64,000 nt of DNA from Alicyclobacillus tolerans (GCF_900142255.1 NZ_FRAF01000001.1:62001-126000); one strand, 5' to 3'; positions 8,715 to 19,196 are shown, numbered from the stretch's first letter. Made by a program: numbers and translations. Notes: generated by a model from the sequence alone, not told the origin.

Positions 8715-9845
8715 TCAGGAATTACCCAAAAAACTTTTCATCCGATCGACAAACGTGCGAGTTTGCTCTGATGGCGACTCTCCCAATTCTCGCCCCAGTT
8801 CGCGGAGCAACTCTTTGCCTCGTTCACTCAGTCCTGTAGGCGTAATCACATGAACTCGCACATGCTCATCACCGCGTTGGGTCTGTGAACCCAGTTTGGG
8901 AATTCCCTTGCCACGAAGCCTGAACGACGTACCATTCTGCGTGCCTTCTGGAATACGCAATTTAACTTTGCCATCCAGCGTCGGTACTTCAATTTCATCG
9001 CCCAACGCCGCTTGAACAAAAGTCAATGGCACATCTACATAGACATTGGTTCCATCGCGTTCAAACACTTCGTGAGGTCGAACTCGAATCACAATATGCA
9101 AATCACCTGGCTGTCCGCCACTCGGACTCGTTTCACCAGCACCCGGCATACGCAACCGCGTGCCGTTGTCGACACCAGGCGGTACCTTGATATGGATGGC
9201 TCGACGAACTCTTTTCCGTCCCTGCCCCGCACATTCACGACAGAGTTGTTCAATGATTACGCCACGTCCGTGGCATACTGGACAAGGTCGACGATTCACC
9301 ATGCGACCAAAAGGCGTATTGACGACGTTTTGCTGTTCGCCCGATCCGTTACAAGCTGTGCAGCGCCGCGTCTCTGTTCCGGGCTTTGCACCCGTACCTC
9401 CGCAGTTATCGCAAGTCTCTGTGCGCGGCACCTGGATTTCCTCTTCCACGCCAAAGGCAGCATCCTCGAAATCAATCACCAATTCATATTCCAAGTCTTC
9501 TCCGCGCTGTGGACCGCGAGCAGTCCGCCCACCAAAAAACATGTCAAAAATATCGCCAAAACCCGAAAAATCGCCAAACGGATTTTCAGCACCTGAAAAT
9601 CCTCCCATACCGCCATTTCCCGAAGTAGCCTGATGACCAAACTGGTCGTAACGCGCCCTTTTATCGGGATCGGACAAAACCTGATAAGCCTCCGTCAACT
9701 CTTTAAACTTTTCGGCAGCGTTTGGATCATTTTTATTGACATCAGGGTGGTTCTGGCGGGCCAATTTGCGGTAGGCGCGCTTGATCTCGTCAACTGTCGC
9801 GGTTTTTGAGACGCCCAAGACTTCGTAATAATCGCGCTTATCCAC
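8715..9845 (-). CDS. dnaJ: chaperone DnaJ
   Basis: A 376-residue type I J-protein that delivers clients to DnaK and stimulates its ATPase. J domain at 1-70 with the HPD triad at 33-35. A Gly/Phe-rich stretch rich in GGF and FGD follows. The zinc-binding domain has four CxxCxGxG repeats (CDNCGGTG, CTACNGSG, CPVCHGRG, CRECAGQG), then come the substrate-binding C-terminal domains. Full length. It lies 85 nt downstream of dnaK, with a GC-rich hairpin between them. Confidence 0.97.
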   Translation of the reverse strand: MDKRDYYEVLGVSKTATVDEIKRAYRKLARQNHPDVNKNDPNAAEKFKELTEAYQVLSDPDKRARYDQFGHQATSGNGGMGGFSGAENPFGDFSGFGDIFDMFFGGRTARGPQRGEDLEYELVIDFEDAAFGVEEEIQVPRTETCDNCGGTGAKPGTETRRCTACNGSGEQQNVVNTPFGRMVNRRPCPVCHGRGVIIEQLCRECAGQGRKRVRRAIHIKVPPGVDNGTRLRMPGAGETSPSGGQPGDLHIVIRVRPHEVFERDGTNVYVDVPLTFVQAALGDEIEVPTLDGKVKLRIPEGTQNGTSFRLRGKGIPKLGSQTQRGDEHVRVHVITPTGLSERGKELLRELGRELGESPSEQTRTFVDRMKSFLGNS

Positions 9846-9878
9846 TGGCTACCTACCCCCTCTCCTAACCACAAGTAA

Positions 9879-9907
9879 ACGCGCGGCGTGGCAGGCACGG
9901 CCGCGCG
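9879..9907 (-). other. GC-rich hairpin between dnaK and dnaJ
   Basis: On the minus strand CGCGCGGC, then GTG, a short loop, CAC and GCCGCGCG form a near-perfect stem of about 11 bp. No U-tract follows, so it is not a classical terminator. It could limit readthrough to dnaJ or act as an mRNA processing or stability element; that role is inferred. Confidence 0.55.
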
Positions 9908-9930
9908 AAGACGCGAATTTGTGAACAAGT

Positions 9931-11763
9931 TTATTTGTTGTTATCTACCTCATTGTACTCAGCATCAACCACATTGTCATCTTTCTTGTCAGTGTCTCCA
10001 GCTTCCTGTCCACTCTGTTGTTGCGACTGAGCAGCTTGCTCATAGAGTTTGGTGGACAGTTTATGCAAAACATCTGTCAGTTCCTGAGAAGCTTTATCCA
10101 CTGCAGCATCGTCTTCTCCCTGTAACGCATCCCGCAAAGCTTGCAGTTTGCTTTCCGCTTCTGACTTCAACTCGCTGTCAACTTTGTCACCCAAGTCTTT
10201 CAGGGTCTTTTCGGTTTGATAAAGCAAACTATCCGCTTGGTTTCGTTTCTCAATTCCCTCACGGCGTTTACGGTCTGCTTCAGCATTGGCTTCCGCTTCA
10301 CGCACCATGCGATCGATCTCGTCTTTCGACAAGCCGCTGGAAGCTGTAATGGTGATACGCTGACTCTTGCCTGTTCCCAAGTCTTTAGCTGACACATGGA
10401 CAATGCCATTAGCATCAATATCGAAAGTGACCTCAATTTGCGGAATACCACGCGGTGCCGGGGGAATATCCGTTAATGTAAAGCGACCCAATGTCTTGTT
10501 GTCGAGCGCCATTTCCCGCTCACCCTGGAGCACATGAATCTCCACAGATGTCTGATTGTCAGCCGCAGTGGAGAAAATTTGACTCTTCGAAGTCGGGATG
10601 GTGGTGTTTCTATCAATCAATCTCGTGAACACGCCACCCAGCGTTTCAATGCCAAGAGATAGCGGGGTTACATCAAGCAAGACGACATCTTTTACTTCAC
10701 CCGTCAATACACCCGCTTGAATGGCAGCACCCACGGCTACTACCTCGTCAGGATTAACGCCTTTTGACGGCTCTTTACCAATCAATTTTTTGATGGCTTC
10801 CTGCACTGCAGGTATACGTGTTGAGCCACCTACTAAAATCACACGATCAACATCATTTGCCGAAAGACCCGCATCCGAAAGAGCTTGGCGTGTTGGGCCG
10901 AGCGTGGACTCCACTAAATCTGCCGTTATTTCTTCAAATTTGGCACGTGTCAAATTGACTTCCAAATGTTTGGGACCTGTAGCGTCCGCTGAGATAAACG
11001 GCAAAGAAATCGTTGTTGTAAGCGTCGAAGACAACTCTTTTTTGGCTTTTTCAGCTGCATCTTTCAGTCGCTGCAAAGCCATCTTGTCTTGACGCAGATC
11101 GATGCCGTACTCTTTTTTGAAACTATCCGCTAGATATTGGATGATCCGTTCATCAAAGTCATCGCCACCCAAACGATTGTTACCACTGGTTGCTTTGACT
11201 TCAAATACTCCATCCCCCAATTCGAGGATGGAAACGTCAAACGTTCCACCACCGAGATCGTAAACCAAAATGGTTTGTTCGCCTTCTTTATCAAGACCAT
11301 AAGCAAGAGCAGCGGCGGTCGGTTCGTTGACGATACGCAAAACTTCCAAACCAGCAATCTTACCTGCATCGCGCGTTGCCTGACGTTGCGCGTCACTGAA
11401 ATAGGCAGGCACCGTAATGACGGCCTGGCTCACTTTCTCGCCTAAAAAGGCTTCTGCATCTGCTTTCAGTTTTTGCAGAATCATGGCTGAAATTTCTTGT
11501 GGTGTATAGGATTTGCCGTCAATTTCAGTACGGTGATCTGTACCCATATGGCGCTTAATAGAGATAATCGTTCGATCTGGATTGGTGATGGCTTGACGTT
11601 TCGCCACATCTCCAACCAGGCGTTCTCCTTCTTTCGTGAAGCTGACTACTGAAGGCGTTGTCCGATTGCCTTCGGCATTCGGAATGACCACTGCTTCTCC
11701 GCCTTCCATAACAGCGACACACGAGTTGGTGGTGCCTAAGTCTATTCCTATTACTTTTGCCAT
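9931..11763 (-). CDS. dnaK: chaperone protein DnaK (Hsp70)
   Basis: A 610-residue Hsp70. It starts [20 protein letters not shown]. The ATPase domain carries [12 protein letters not shown] and the [13 protein letters not shown] loop. The substrate-binding domain ([14 protein letters not shown]) and a lid ending in an acidic, Gln-rich tail follow. Full length for Firmicute DnaK. It folds nascent and stress-damaged proteins with DnaJ and GrpE. Third gene of the HrcA-controlled operon; I see no second CIRCE in the 98 nt upstream. Confidence 0.98.
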   Translation of the reverse strand: MAKVIGIDLGTTNSCVAVMEGGEAVVIPNAEGNRTTPSVVSFTKEGERLVGDVAKRQAITNPDRTIISIKRHMGTDHRTEIDGKSYTPQEISAMILQKLKADAEAFLGEKVSQAVITVPAYFSDAQRQATRDAGKIAGLEVLRIVNEPTAAALAYGLDKEGEQTILVYDLGGGTFDVSILELGDGVFEVKATSGNNRLGGDDFDERIIQYLADSFKKEYGIDLRQDKMALQRLKDAAEKAKKELSSTLTTTISLPFISADATGPKHLEVNLTRAKFEEITADLVESTLGPTRQALSDAGLSANDVDRVILVGGSTRIPAVQEAIKKLIGKEPSKGVNPDEVVAVGAAIQAGVLTGEVKDVVLLDVTPLSLGIETLGGVFTRLIDRNTTIPTSKSQIFSTAADNQTSVEIHVLQGEREMALDNKTLGRFTLTDIPPAPRGIPQIEVTFDIDANGIVHVSAKDLGTGKSQRITITASSGLSKDEIDRMVREAEANAEADRKRREGIEKRNQADSLLYQTEKTLKDLGDKVDSELKSEAESKLQALRDALQGEDDAAVDKASQELTDVLHKLSTKLYEQAAQSQQQSGQEAGDTDKKDDNVVDAEYNEVDNNK

Positions 11764-11861
11764 TCGTAAACCCCTCCTGATGACCCTAAACTTCTTCTAA
11801 GGTAGATAAACAACTATATTTGATGTATGTAACGGCAGAAAAGCGGCGGTCGAGAGTCTAA

Positions 11862-12473
11862 CTACATGGTTACTTTAACCATTGCCGGCCGCAATACTTT
11901 GCCGTTTAGTAAATAACCTGCCTGAAGAACTTCGACGACCGTTCCGGACGGATACTCCTCTGAAGCAGCTTCTTGCAACACGGCGTCGTGAAATTCTGGA
12001 TTGAATGGTTGGTGCAACGGTTCCATTCGTTCAACACCCTGCTTTTGCAAAAGTGTCTGCAATTGGCGATGAACCATGCCAATGCCAGTGGAAACCTGCT
12101 CTGAAACTCCTTCCTGCTCAAGAGCAGGAAGCGCGCGGTCAAAATTATCAAGCACTGGCAAGAGTTCAGCCAGTAAAGTGCGGGCTGCTGATTTGACTAA
12201 TTCTTCCCGCTCTTGACGAACTCGTCGACGAAAATTATCAAAGTCCGCCATGGTGCGAAGTAACTGCTGGCGAGTTTCCTCCAATTCTGACTGCAATTTC
12301 CCCAACATATCCGGTTCTTCTGCTATCCGTAAATCCTCTTCCAATCCGGATGCGTTTCCCGCCTCTATCGGTTCTTCCAAAGAAGATTGGACAGCATCAG
12401 CGGTTTCGACTCTTTCATCATTCGAGTTTTCCTCGCTAGCGTCGAAGTCATTTTGCTGTTGTTCTTCTGACAC
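11862..12473 (-). CDS. grpE: nucleotide exchange factor GrpE
   Basis: A 203-residue cytoplasmic protein that releases ADP from DnaK. A low-complexity acidic N-terminus (first 55 residues, many E, D and S) leads to a long coiled coil with the GrpE signature TMADFDNFRRRVRQEREEL. The C-terminal beta domain ends GYLLNGKVLRPAMVKV. Second in the hrcA operon, 60 nt after hrcA. Confidence 0.96.
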   Translation of the reverse strand: MSEEQQQNDFDASEENSNDERVETADAVQSSLEEPIEAGNASGLEEDLRIAEEPDMLGKLQSELEETRQQLLRTMADFDNFRRRVRQEREELVKSAARTLLAELLPVLDNFDRALPALEQEGVSEQVSTGIGMVHRQLQTLLQKQGVERMEPLHQPFNPEFHDAVLQEAASEEYPSGTVVEVLQAGYLLNGKVLRPAMVKVTM

Positions 12474-12533
12474 GCTCTTCCCTCCACAACCTTGCTATTT
12501 TAATACGCTAGCCAAGTGAACGATTGGCGCAGA

Positions 12534-13574
12534 TTATCCTCCAAAATCATTTCGTTCGGTAAGCAGTTTGGACAATGCTCTGGCGGCGTAATCGAGTACT
12601 TTGACAATTCTTGCATAGTCCATTCGCGTTGGTCCAATCACACCCAGACGGCCGACTACCTCGTTGCCAATTCTATACTCAGCGCCAATCACTGCACAAT
12701 CCTGTAAAGGCAGCGCAACGTTTTCCGAGCCAATCCGCACACCAATACTGCCACGCTCCGCGTTGGGTAACAAGTTCCCCAATTCCTCTGTTCGCTCAAA
12801 CAGTTCAAACAGTGGGCGAACTTTATCAACATCGCGAAATTCCGGCTGTGCCAGAATGTTTGCAGCCCCACCAATGTATACTTGATGCGAACGTTGGCTC
12901 GCTTCAGACAATTCATCAAGAAAAGCCAAGGCGTCCTCATAACTCGCCAAAAGTGTGGACAGTTCCGCAGAAGCTACACGATGCAATCGAGATCGCAAAC
13001 GGGAAATGGGTACGCCAACCAACTTGTCATTCAGTAACTTGACAAGCGAAGCGATATCTTCACCTGCTACATCATCTGACAGTTGCACTTGTCGGTCTTG
13101 AACGTGGCCCGTGTCCGTTACCAGTATGACCACGGCTCGGCTTGGCGCAATCGGTATCATTTCAATTTTTCGCACACGTTCCTGATGAGTACGTGGCCCA
13201 AGCACGACAGATGTCTGTTGTGTAATGTGGGAAACAACCTGCGCTGTCTGCTGTATCAAACGTTCCATTTCACTTAACTTTTGCTCGAACAATGAACGCA
13301 ATGTGGCTACAGTTTTTCTGTCAACAGACGGTTCATCCATCAAATTGTCCACATAAAAACGATAGCCTTTTTGTGATGGCACGCGGCCTGCCGATGTATG
13401 CGGTTGATCCAAATATCCCAACTCTTCCAAATCCGCCATTTCGTTGCGAATTGTGGCAGCACTAAATTGAATGTCATGATGTTTGGAGAGTGTCCGCGAA
13501 CCTACAGGTTCAGCCGACCGCACGTAGTCATCGACAATGGCATGCAAAATTAAACGCTGTCGATGTGATAACAT
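12534..13574 (-). CDS. hrcA: heat-inducible transcription repressor HrcA
   Basis: A 346-residue repressor that binds the CIRCE operator and needs GroEL for activity. An N-terminal winged helix (HRQRLILHAIVDDYVRSAEP, then the recognition region FSAATIRNEMADLEELGYL) is followed by a GAF-like domain. The ATG at 13574 follows AAAGGAGG with 7 nt of spacing; an in-frame TTG at 13580 is too close to the ribosome binding site. First gene of hrcA-grpE-dnaK-dnaJ. A perfect CIRCE lies just upstream, so it is autoregulated. Confidence 0.97.
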   Translation of the reverse strand: MLSHRQRLILHAIVDDYVRSAEPVGSRTLSKHHDIQFSAATIRNEMADLEELGYLDQPHTSAGRVPSQKGYRFYVDNLMDEPSVDRKTVATLRSLFEQKLSEMERLIQQTAQVVSHITQQTSVVLGPRTHQERVRKIEMIPIAPSRAVVILVTDTGHVQDRQVQLSDDVAGEDIASLVKLLNDKLVGVPISRLRSRLHRVASAELSTLLASYEDALAFLDELSEASQRSHQVYIGGAANILAQPEFRDVDKVRPLFELFERTEELGNLLPNAERGSIGVRIGSENVALPLQDCAVIGAEYRIGNEVVGRLGVIGPTRMDYARIVKVLDYAARALSKLLTERNDFGG

Positions 13575-13590
13575 GGCCAACCCTCCTTTG

Positions 13591-13617
13591 TTAGCACTCC
13601 ATTTATTCGAGTGCTAA
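13591..13617 (-). promoter_or_regulatory. CIRCE operator (HrcA binding site)
   Basis: TTAGCACTC, a 9-nt spacer and GAGTGCTAA: a perfect match to the consensus inverted repeat. It lies between the -10 element and the hrcA start, where bound HrcA would block transcription. Confidence 0.98.
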
Positions 13618-13628
13618 GTTACTCTTTG

Positions 13629-13657
13629 ACAATAGCAACGTAAATGCCTTCTGTCAA
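13629..13657 (-). promoter_or_regulatory. sigma-A promoter of the hrcA operon
   Basis: On the minus strand TTGACA (13657-13652) is followed after 17 nt by TATTGT (13634-13629). The CIRCE repeat begins 11 nt further on. The -35 box covers the stop codon of hemW. Confidence 0.85.
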
Positions 13658-14853
13658 TCTTCCGTGACCGTCGCCACAAACTTCTCAAAAATTTCATTAG
13701 ATACCGCCCAATACTGAAGAGGTAGAGAAACAAAATCGCCTTTTTGCTGCAGATAACCTTGCTGGAACAGAGATTCCCATACTTCTCCAAACAACTGTTG
13801 TGGAACTGCAGAAAACCGTTCTTCAAACCGCCGCAAAGAAATTCCATCACGCAATCGCAAACCAAGAATCATCGTCGTCTCAGCAGCTTCGGCATAAGTT
13901 TCTGAAATGGCGCTTGCATGCGGGAGACGTCCATTTGCAACCATTTGGCAATATTCCAGCAGAGATGAAACATTCTCATAGCGAGTACCATTCACGTTGC
14001 CATGCGCGCCCGCGCCTGCAGCAAAAAAAGGTTCATTACGCCAATAGACCAGGTTGTGCCGCGCCTCTGCTCCTCGTTCAGCAAAATTGCTAATTTCGTA
14101 TTGGCGCAGATACGCTGACTCTAATAGTTCGCGTACCTGTCCATACATATCAGCTTCAGCATCTTCTCCCGGCAAGGGAAGTTGATCGGCAGCTTGCCAT
14201 TGAAAAAAAGGCGTGCCTTCTTCAACTTTCAGCCAATATGCAGAAATATGTCGTACATGAAGTGATAAGGCGCATTTGACCGATTCTTCAACGTCCGCTT
14301 TACTTTGCTCTGGCAACCCAAACATTAAATCCAAATTGATGCGTTGGAAGCCCAGAGATTGAGCTCGTTCTACACTAGAAGCAATATCATCCACATTATG
14401 AATGCGACCAATCGACATCAATAACCGTTCGGAGAAAGTCTGTGCACCAAACGAAATGCGATTGACTCCAGCTTCCAATAATGTTTCTAATTTTCCCACA
14501 TCCGCCGAACCGGGATTCGCTTCCACGGTCCACTCAACGTCTGGCGCAAGCGGGAAATAGGCTCGGACTGCCGCTAGCACTTTCTTAAGCAAAGGTATCG
14601 GCAGACGTGTAGGCGTTCCACCTCCAAAAAAGACCGTTTGCAACGGTTGCCGAGCTTCTTTACCCAGCCATGCCAATTCCTGAACGAGCGCTTCCGTATA
14701 ACTTTCCATAAGGGAGGGTGGCGCTACATAGGTGTTGAAGTCGCAGTAAAAACAGCGGCTTTGACAAAAAGGAATGTGCACATATAAAGATGTGGGACAG
14801 ACACTCCACATCGCATCCCGCCGTTTTTGTCCCTGCTTGGCAAACACGTTCAT
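13654..14853 (-). CDS. hemW: HemW, radical-SAM heme chaperone (coproporphyrinogen oxidase-like)
   Basis: A 399-residue radical-SAM protein. YVHIPFCQSRCFYCDFNTYV carries the CxxxCxxC cluster motif, but the position after it holds Phe rather than the fourth Cys of true HemN. It is therefore HemW, a heme-binding protein, and not the oxidase. GGGTP and the NPGSAD region are also present. The ATG at 14853 overlaps the lepA stop (TGATG), so it is coupled to lepA; a GTG one codon earlier is possible. The stop lies within the hrcA promoter. Confidence 0.93.
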   Translation of the reverse strand: MNVFAKQGQKRRDAMWSVCPTSLYVHIPFCQSRCFYCDFNTYVAPPSLMESYTEALVQELAWLGKEARQPLQTVFFGGGTPTRLPIPLLKKVLAAVRAYFPLAPDVEWTVEANPGSADVGKLETLLEAGVNRISFGAQTFSERLLMSIGRIHNVDDIASSVERAQSLGFQRINLDLMFGLPEQSKADVEESVKCALSLHVRHISAYWLKVEEGTPFFQWQAADQLPLPGEDAEADMYGQVRELLESAYLRQYEISNFAERGAEARHNLVYWRNEPFFAAGAGAHGNVNGTRYENVSSLLEYCQMVANGRLPHASAISETYAEAAETTMILGLRLRDGISLRRFEERFSAVPQQLFGEVWESLFQQGYLQQKGDFVSLPLQYWAVSNEIFEKFVATVTED

Positions 14854-16655
14854 CACTCCATTTTCAGCACGGCCATAAATGCCTCTTGTGGCACCTCCAC
14901 ATTCCCTACCTGTTTCATGCGTTTTTTACCTTCTTTTTGCTTTTCAAGCAATTTGCGTTTACGCGTAATATCGCCGCCATAGCATTTCGCCAATACATTT
15001 TTTCTCATGGCGCGAATGGTTTCCCTAGCAATCACACGCTGACCGATCGCCGCTTGAATGGGCACTTCAAACATTTGACGCGGAATCAGTTCTTTTAATT
15101 TCTCGCAGAGCACACGCCCCCGCTGATAAGCTTTATCGCGATGAACAATGAAGGAAAGCGCGTCAATGGCTTCACCATTTAAAAGCACGTCCATTTTCAC
15201 CAAATTGGACGCTTGATACCCACTCAGTTCATAGTCAAAAGACGCATAGCCCCGGGTGGACGATTTAAGGCGATCAAAAAAATCATAAACAATTTCAGAT
15301 AATGGCAGTTCATAAATTAACGTGGTACGTGTAGCATCCAGATATTGCATGTCTTTGAAATGTCCACGTTTCTCCTGGCACAACTCCATAACCGACCCGA
15401 CATGATCTTTAGGGACAATTATAGAGGCTTTCACATACGGTTCTTCAATCCGTTCGATCCGATCTGGAGTTGGCATTTCACTCGGATTGTCAATTTCCAA
15501 GCGATTTCCATCCGTAGTATAGACGTGATAAACCACCGAAGGCGCGGTCGTAATCAGCGTGAGTCCGTACTCTCGCTCCAGACGTTCTTGCACAATCTCC
15601 ATATGCAACATCCCTAAAAACCCGCAACGAAAACCAAATCCAAGAGCACTTGAAGTTTCTGGTTCATAAGTCAGCGCCGCGTCATTCAGTTCCAATTTCT
15701 CTAGCGCTTCACGCAAATCTTGGTACTCTGCAGAATCGACAGGATAAAGTCCACAGAAGACCATGGGATTGGACTTGCGATAACCAGGCAACGGCTCTTT
15801 AGCCGGACGGTCAGCCTCCGTCACCGTATCGCCTACACGTGTATCGCGAACATTTTTAATGCTGGCCGCAAAATATCCAACTTCTCCAGCTAAAAGCTCG
15901 TCCACAGGAGTCATGCGAGGTCGAAAAACACCTACTTCATCGACTTCAAAAGTGGCTCCAGTCGCCATCATTCGTACGCGCATCCCTTTTCGCAGCGCAC
16001 CGTTAACTACCCGCAAATAGACGATCACACCGCGGTAGGAGTCGTAATGCGAGTCAAATATGAGCGCTTGCAGAGGTTGGCTGTCATCTCCTGCTGGGGC
16101 AGGAACCTTCTGGACAACCTGCTCCAAAATTTCACGGATACCAATCCCTGCTTTTGCTGACGCCAAAACGGCTTCAGAAGCATCCAAACCAATAATATCT
16201 TCAATTTCCTGCTTAACTCGTTCAGGTTCCGCACTGGGCAAGTCAATTTTATTAATCACAGGGAGGATTTCCAGATTATTTTCGAGCGCCAAATAGACAT
16301 TGGCTAAAGTCTGCGCCTCAATTCCCTGCGCCGCATCCACTACTAACAGAGCACCTTCGCAAGCTGCAAGCGAACGCGAGACTTCATAAGTGAAATCTAC
16401 GTGACCTGGCGTATCAATCAGGTTCAATTCGTAAGTGTTGCCATCTTCCGCCTGATATTCAATGCGAACCGCCTGAAGCTTAATCGTAATACCGCGTTCA
16501 CGTTCCAGATCCATTTGGTCGAGCAATTGATCTTGCATTTCTCGTTCAGCAACAGTTCCTGTATATTCCAAAATCCGATCGGCAAGTGTCGATTTACCGT
16601 GATCGATATGAGCTATTATAGAAAAATTCCTGATGCGCGACTGGCGTTCGTGCAT
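14853..16655 (-). CDS. lepA: elongation factor 4 (LepA), ribosomal back-translocase
   Basis: A 600-residue translational GTPase. G1 is [22 protein letters not shown]3 is DTPGHVDFT, and G4 is NKID ([11 protein letters not shown]). EF-G-like domains and the LepA-specific C-terminal region ([20 protein letters not shown]) follow. The ATG at 16655, beginning [12 protein letters not shown], fits the family; an in-frame start at 16751 would add 32 residues without homology character. In B. subtilis spoIIP and gpr lie upstream; here two other genes intervene. Confidence 0.96.
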   Translation of the reverse strand: MHERQSRIRNFSIIAHIDHGKSTLADRILEYTGTVAEREMQDQLLDQMDLERERGITIKLQAVRIEYQAEDGNTYELNLIDTPGHVDFTYEVSRSLAACEGALLVVDAAQGIEAQTLANVYLALENNLEILPVINKIDLPSAEPERVKQEIEDIIGLDASEAVLASAKAGIGIREILEQVVQKVPAPAGDDSQPLQALIFDSHYDSYRGVIVYLRVVNGALRKGMRVRMMATGATFEVDEVGVFRPRMTPVDELLAGEVGYFAASIKNVRDTRVGDTVTEADRPAKEPLPGYRKSNPMVFCGLYPVDSAEYQDLREALEKLELNDAALTYEPETSSALGFGFRCGFLGMLHMEIVQERLEREYGLTLITTAPSVVYHVYTTDGNRLEIDNPSEMPTPDRIERIEEPYVKASIIVPKDHVGSVMELCQEKRGHFKDMQYLDATRTTLIYELPLSEIVYDFFDRLKSSTRGYASFDYELSGYQASNLVKMDVLLNGEAIDALSFIVHRDKAYQRGRVLCEKLKELIPRQMFEVPIQAAIGQRVIARETIRAMRKNVLAKCYGGDITRKRKLLEKQKEGKKRMKQVGNVEVPQEAFMAVLKME

Positions 16656-16784
16656 GGGAAATTCATTGCCCCCTTGGCGCCGCATGAAATAGGCCGCGTA
16701 CAACGCGCGGCACATCGTCTCTCGGCACAGTATAGCACAAATGGCAATCAATCACCCTGCAGTTTTGGCCGATCCGATTGCAAT

Positions 16785-17432
16785 TTAATGATGATGAACG
16801 TGCTGACCCGTTTTGATACCTTCAGCGGCATGCAATCCCTCGCGTACAATAAAGTAGAGAAGAAATAGAGCAGCTATCGGATCGACAAACCACCACCCGA
16901 AAAGATAGTGCAAACCGAGATCGGCCAGAACGATCCAGCTCATATACGTACAGACGACGTTACAAGCTGCATCGCCCATCAGTGATGTACTGCATAACAC
17001 TCTGCCCATTCGACGTTTTTGAACAGCAAACCAAGGTGTGATGACAGAAGAGGCTGCAGTAATCGCAAGGCCAAGCGGTGTAAATTCAATGCTAGCGTGT
17101 GTGCGTAAATCTTCTCCAGCGCGAATCGCAATATAAGCGGCTAATAAAAAAAGTAGACCACTGACTAAAGCGCTGGCCACTTGCTCCGCACGCTTGGAGA
17201 TGCGCACTTGACCAGTCTGCAGTTCTATCCACAAACGCACAACCAAAATCATACCGGATATGAGTTCAATGGCGCTGTCCATACTGATGGCTGACAGAGA
17301 CAAACTGCCGCTCTGATGAGCAGCCACAGCAGATAAAGCTGCTTCTGCGGCTATCCAGCCAACCGATAGTAGTTCAATTTGCACTGCATGCAACAGCCAG
17401 CGACCGCGTTCGTGGAGTAGATGATTGCCCAT
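16785..17432 (-). CDS. cation efflux (CDF-like) membrane protein
   Basis: A 215-residue protein with five to six hydrophobic segments and a C-terminal HVHHH tail. The second segment reads LSAISMDSAIELISG and a later one LMGDAACNVVCTYMS, resembling the metal-site segments of cation diffusion facilitators. The usual C-terminal cytoplasmic domain is missing, so it is a minimal transmembrane-only form. Metal export is inferred from the family, and the metal cannot be told. It starts 3 nt after the end of the upstream 170-residue gene and is likely co-transcribed with it. Confidence 0.7.
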   Translation of the reverse strand: MGNHLLHERGRWLLHAVQIELLSVGWIAAEAALSAVAAHQSGSLSLSAISMDSAIELISGMILVVRLWIELQTGQVRISKRAEQVASALVSGLLFLLAAYIAIRAGEDLRTHASIEFTPLGLAITAASSVITPWFAVQKRRMGRVLCSTSLMGDAACNVVCTYMSWIVLADLGLHYLFGWWFVDPIAALFLLYFIVREGLHAAEGIKTGQHVHHH

Positions 17433-17435
17433 ATT

Positions 17436-17948
17436 TCAGCCTCCCATTTGTGTACTGCTTGGATCTGGTTGTTCTAAAAAGAGGGTTTTGATAATACTCG
17501 CCAGCATCTGACCAAATCCGTTCTGTACGCGATTGCCAAGAAAGGCTCCGCCACTGTCTACCGCATTGCCAAGCGGGCTTTGCATGCGGTCAAGTGCCTG
17601 ACTGATAGGTCCATCAACAGACCCTATACCGCCTTGTCCATAGTTCGTCGAACCATTGCTGGGCGTGATATTGACCGAAGCAGGAGCAGAAGAAGAAAAA
17701 TCAGGTGTTACCCATGAATCGCTTCCTGAATTTGCGCCATACGATGGACTGGTTTCTGGCACAGGGTTAGCCATAGCTGTCACAGAGGTGCTCGGTTGGG
17801 ATACAGCGCCGCCGAGCGCAGATACGCTAGCCGCAAGCCCAGCAAAAGCGGCAGTTGCCGCACCAACAAACATTGTGGTAAAAATAACGCCTGCCACTAA
17901 CGTTTTTAACTTGCGTTTTATAGCTATCCACGACGGATCCGATACCAT
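17436..17948 (-). CDS. unrecognised exported or membrane-anchored protein at the spoIIP position
   Basis: I do not recognise this 170-residue protein. A basic start (IKRKLKTLV) is followed by a hydrophobic, Ala-rich segment (about residues 17-45) that looks like a signal anchor or signal peptide. Then comes a low-complexity Ser/Gly/Asn/Pro stretch (about 50-115) and a short amphipathic C-terminus (NGFGQMLASIIKTLFLEQ). Its start is well supported by AGGAGGAATCGTAA before the ATG. It lies between gpr and lepA, exactly where B. subtilis has spoIIP, but has no visible amidase domain. Confidence 0.7.
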   Translation of the reverse strand: MVSDPSWIAIKRKLKTLVAGVIFTTMFVGAATAAFAGLAASVSALGGAVSQPSTSVTAMANPVPETSPSYGANSGSDSWVTPDFSSSAPASVNITPSNGSTNYGQGGIGSVDGPISQALDRMQSPLGNAVDSGGAFLGNRVQNGFGQMLASIIKTLFLEQPDPSSTQMGG

Positions 17949-18138
17949 TTACGATTCCTCCTGATACTCTTGCATTTGTCAAAAAGGTATGCGGACATCT
18001 ATAAAGTTATGACAAGCTGTTTGCGAGATTCATAGATTTTCTGATGTCATGGAAAAGTAAGAAGGAAACCTGAACCCAATAGCGAAATTTGACTCATTGT
18101 AGGAAAAGCATTTATGAGGTAATGAAAGAAGGAAAAGA

Positions 18139-19128
18139 ATGTCAAATATCAGTTTGCCTTTGTCAGTAGATCGGCCAAGGCCAAAAATCAATTCGTCTTC
18201 ATTCCATACCTATCCAACAAATTCTGATTCTGCTGCCAATGCTAAGAATGATTTTGCCAGTCTCCTGCTCTCTGAACTGCTCAGCATGGAGGAAAACGGC
18301 TATTCTACAGACAATCTTTCGAGTGGCCTTAATACGGCAGCCTTGTTGTTGGATGCGAGTCAACCTATGAACGAAAATGGCGGCGGAAACTCTTTCACCA
18401 ATTTGACGGACAGCATTCAAGCCTACCTCAATGCGTTGCCCGGACTACTCAATGCTGAAGACTCCCTGAATGCTGCCACAGAAGACAGCAGCCTGTACGG
18501 ACTTGACACTTCAGTCATGTCGACAAATCTGGATCCACTGAGCAATTCAATAGATAACCTAGAGATGGCATCTAATCCGTTATCTGAAATAAGCAATGAA
18601 AATCTATGGGCAGACATAGAAGAATCTTTGCTGGCGAATGAATCTACAGGTCATACAGCGTCTACCGCGATTCCTTCCAATGGAGCAGCGATATCCAATT
18701 TACTCAATTCATCCAACCCTATCCCAGCCAACGATTCGCTGGATTCATCAGTGTCGGTTGCATCCATTCAAAAGGCGATTCAAGCTGCTGCAGATATGTA
18801 CAATGTACCTGCAAATTTGATTCAGGCAGTCATTGAACAGGAGTCGGGAATGAACCCAACAGCTGTTTCCAGTGCGGGTGCCTTGGGATTGATGCAGTTA
18901 ATGCCCTCCACTGCTGCTGCAATGGGTGTAGAAAATCCACTGAATCCTCAACAAAACATATTCGGTGGAACAAAATACTTGTCCCAATTATTGCAACAAT
19001 ATCATGGGAATACGGCACTCGCACTAGCAGCTTATAATGCAGGTCCAGGTGCGGTTGATTCTTATGGGGGAATCCCACCCTTTCCAGAGACACAAAATTA
19101 TGTTGCTAATATTCTTCAAAAACTGTAA
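18139..19128 (+). CDS. lytic transglycosylase (SLT domain) with long unstructured N-terminus
   Basis: A 329-residue protein. The first 200 residues are Ser/Asn-rich and unlike a known domain. Residues about 208-329 form a Slt-type transglycosylase: [20 protein letters not shown] holds the catalytic Glu, followed by [17 protein letters not shown] and [19 protein letters not shown]. The enzyme cleaves peptidoglycan glycan strands with formation of 1,6-anhydro ends. No signal peptide is visible, so export is unexplained; a spore or flagellar context is possible. A ribosome binding site AGAAGGAAAAG precedes the ATG. Monocistronic, ended by the terminator at 19149. Confidence 0.88.
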   Translation: MSNISLPLSVDRPRPKINSSSFHTYPTNSDSAANAKNDFASLLLSELLSMEENGYSTDNLSSGLNTAALLLDASQPMNENGGGNSFTNLTDSIQAYLNALPGLLNAEDSLNAATEDSSLYGLDTSVMSTNLDPLSNSIDNLEMASNPLSEISNENLWADIEESLLANESTGHTASTAIPSNGAAISNLLNSSNPIPANDSLDSSVSVASIQKAIQAAADMYNVPANLIQAVIEQESGMNPTAVSSAGALGLMQLMPSTAAAMGVENPLNPQQNIFGGTKYLSQLLQQYHGNTALALAAYNAGPGAVDSYGGIPPFPETQNYVANILQKL

Positions 19129-19148
19129 TCATCCAACCTTCTATCCCT

Positions 19149-19196
19149 ACGGCTCTGAAAGGCTGCGTCGACAGCTGTCACTCAGAGCCGTTTTTA
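19149..19196 (+). terminator. intrinsic terminator of the transglycosylase gene
   Basis: ACGGCTCTGA (19149-19158) pairs perfectly with TCAGAGCCGT (19182-19191), and TTTTT follows. It begins 20 nt past the stop codon. Confidence 0.9.

Noticed and set aside
9012-9633. Open frames of 157 and 194 codons opposite dnaJ
   Set aside because: Both lie entirely within dnaJ on the other strand and overlap each other in different frames; Thr/Ser/Arg-rich without motifs.
16401-16868. A 155-codon frame opposite lepA
   Set aside because: It covers the conserved GTPase N-terminus of lepA on the other strand and has no ribosome binding site.
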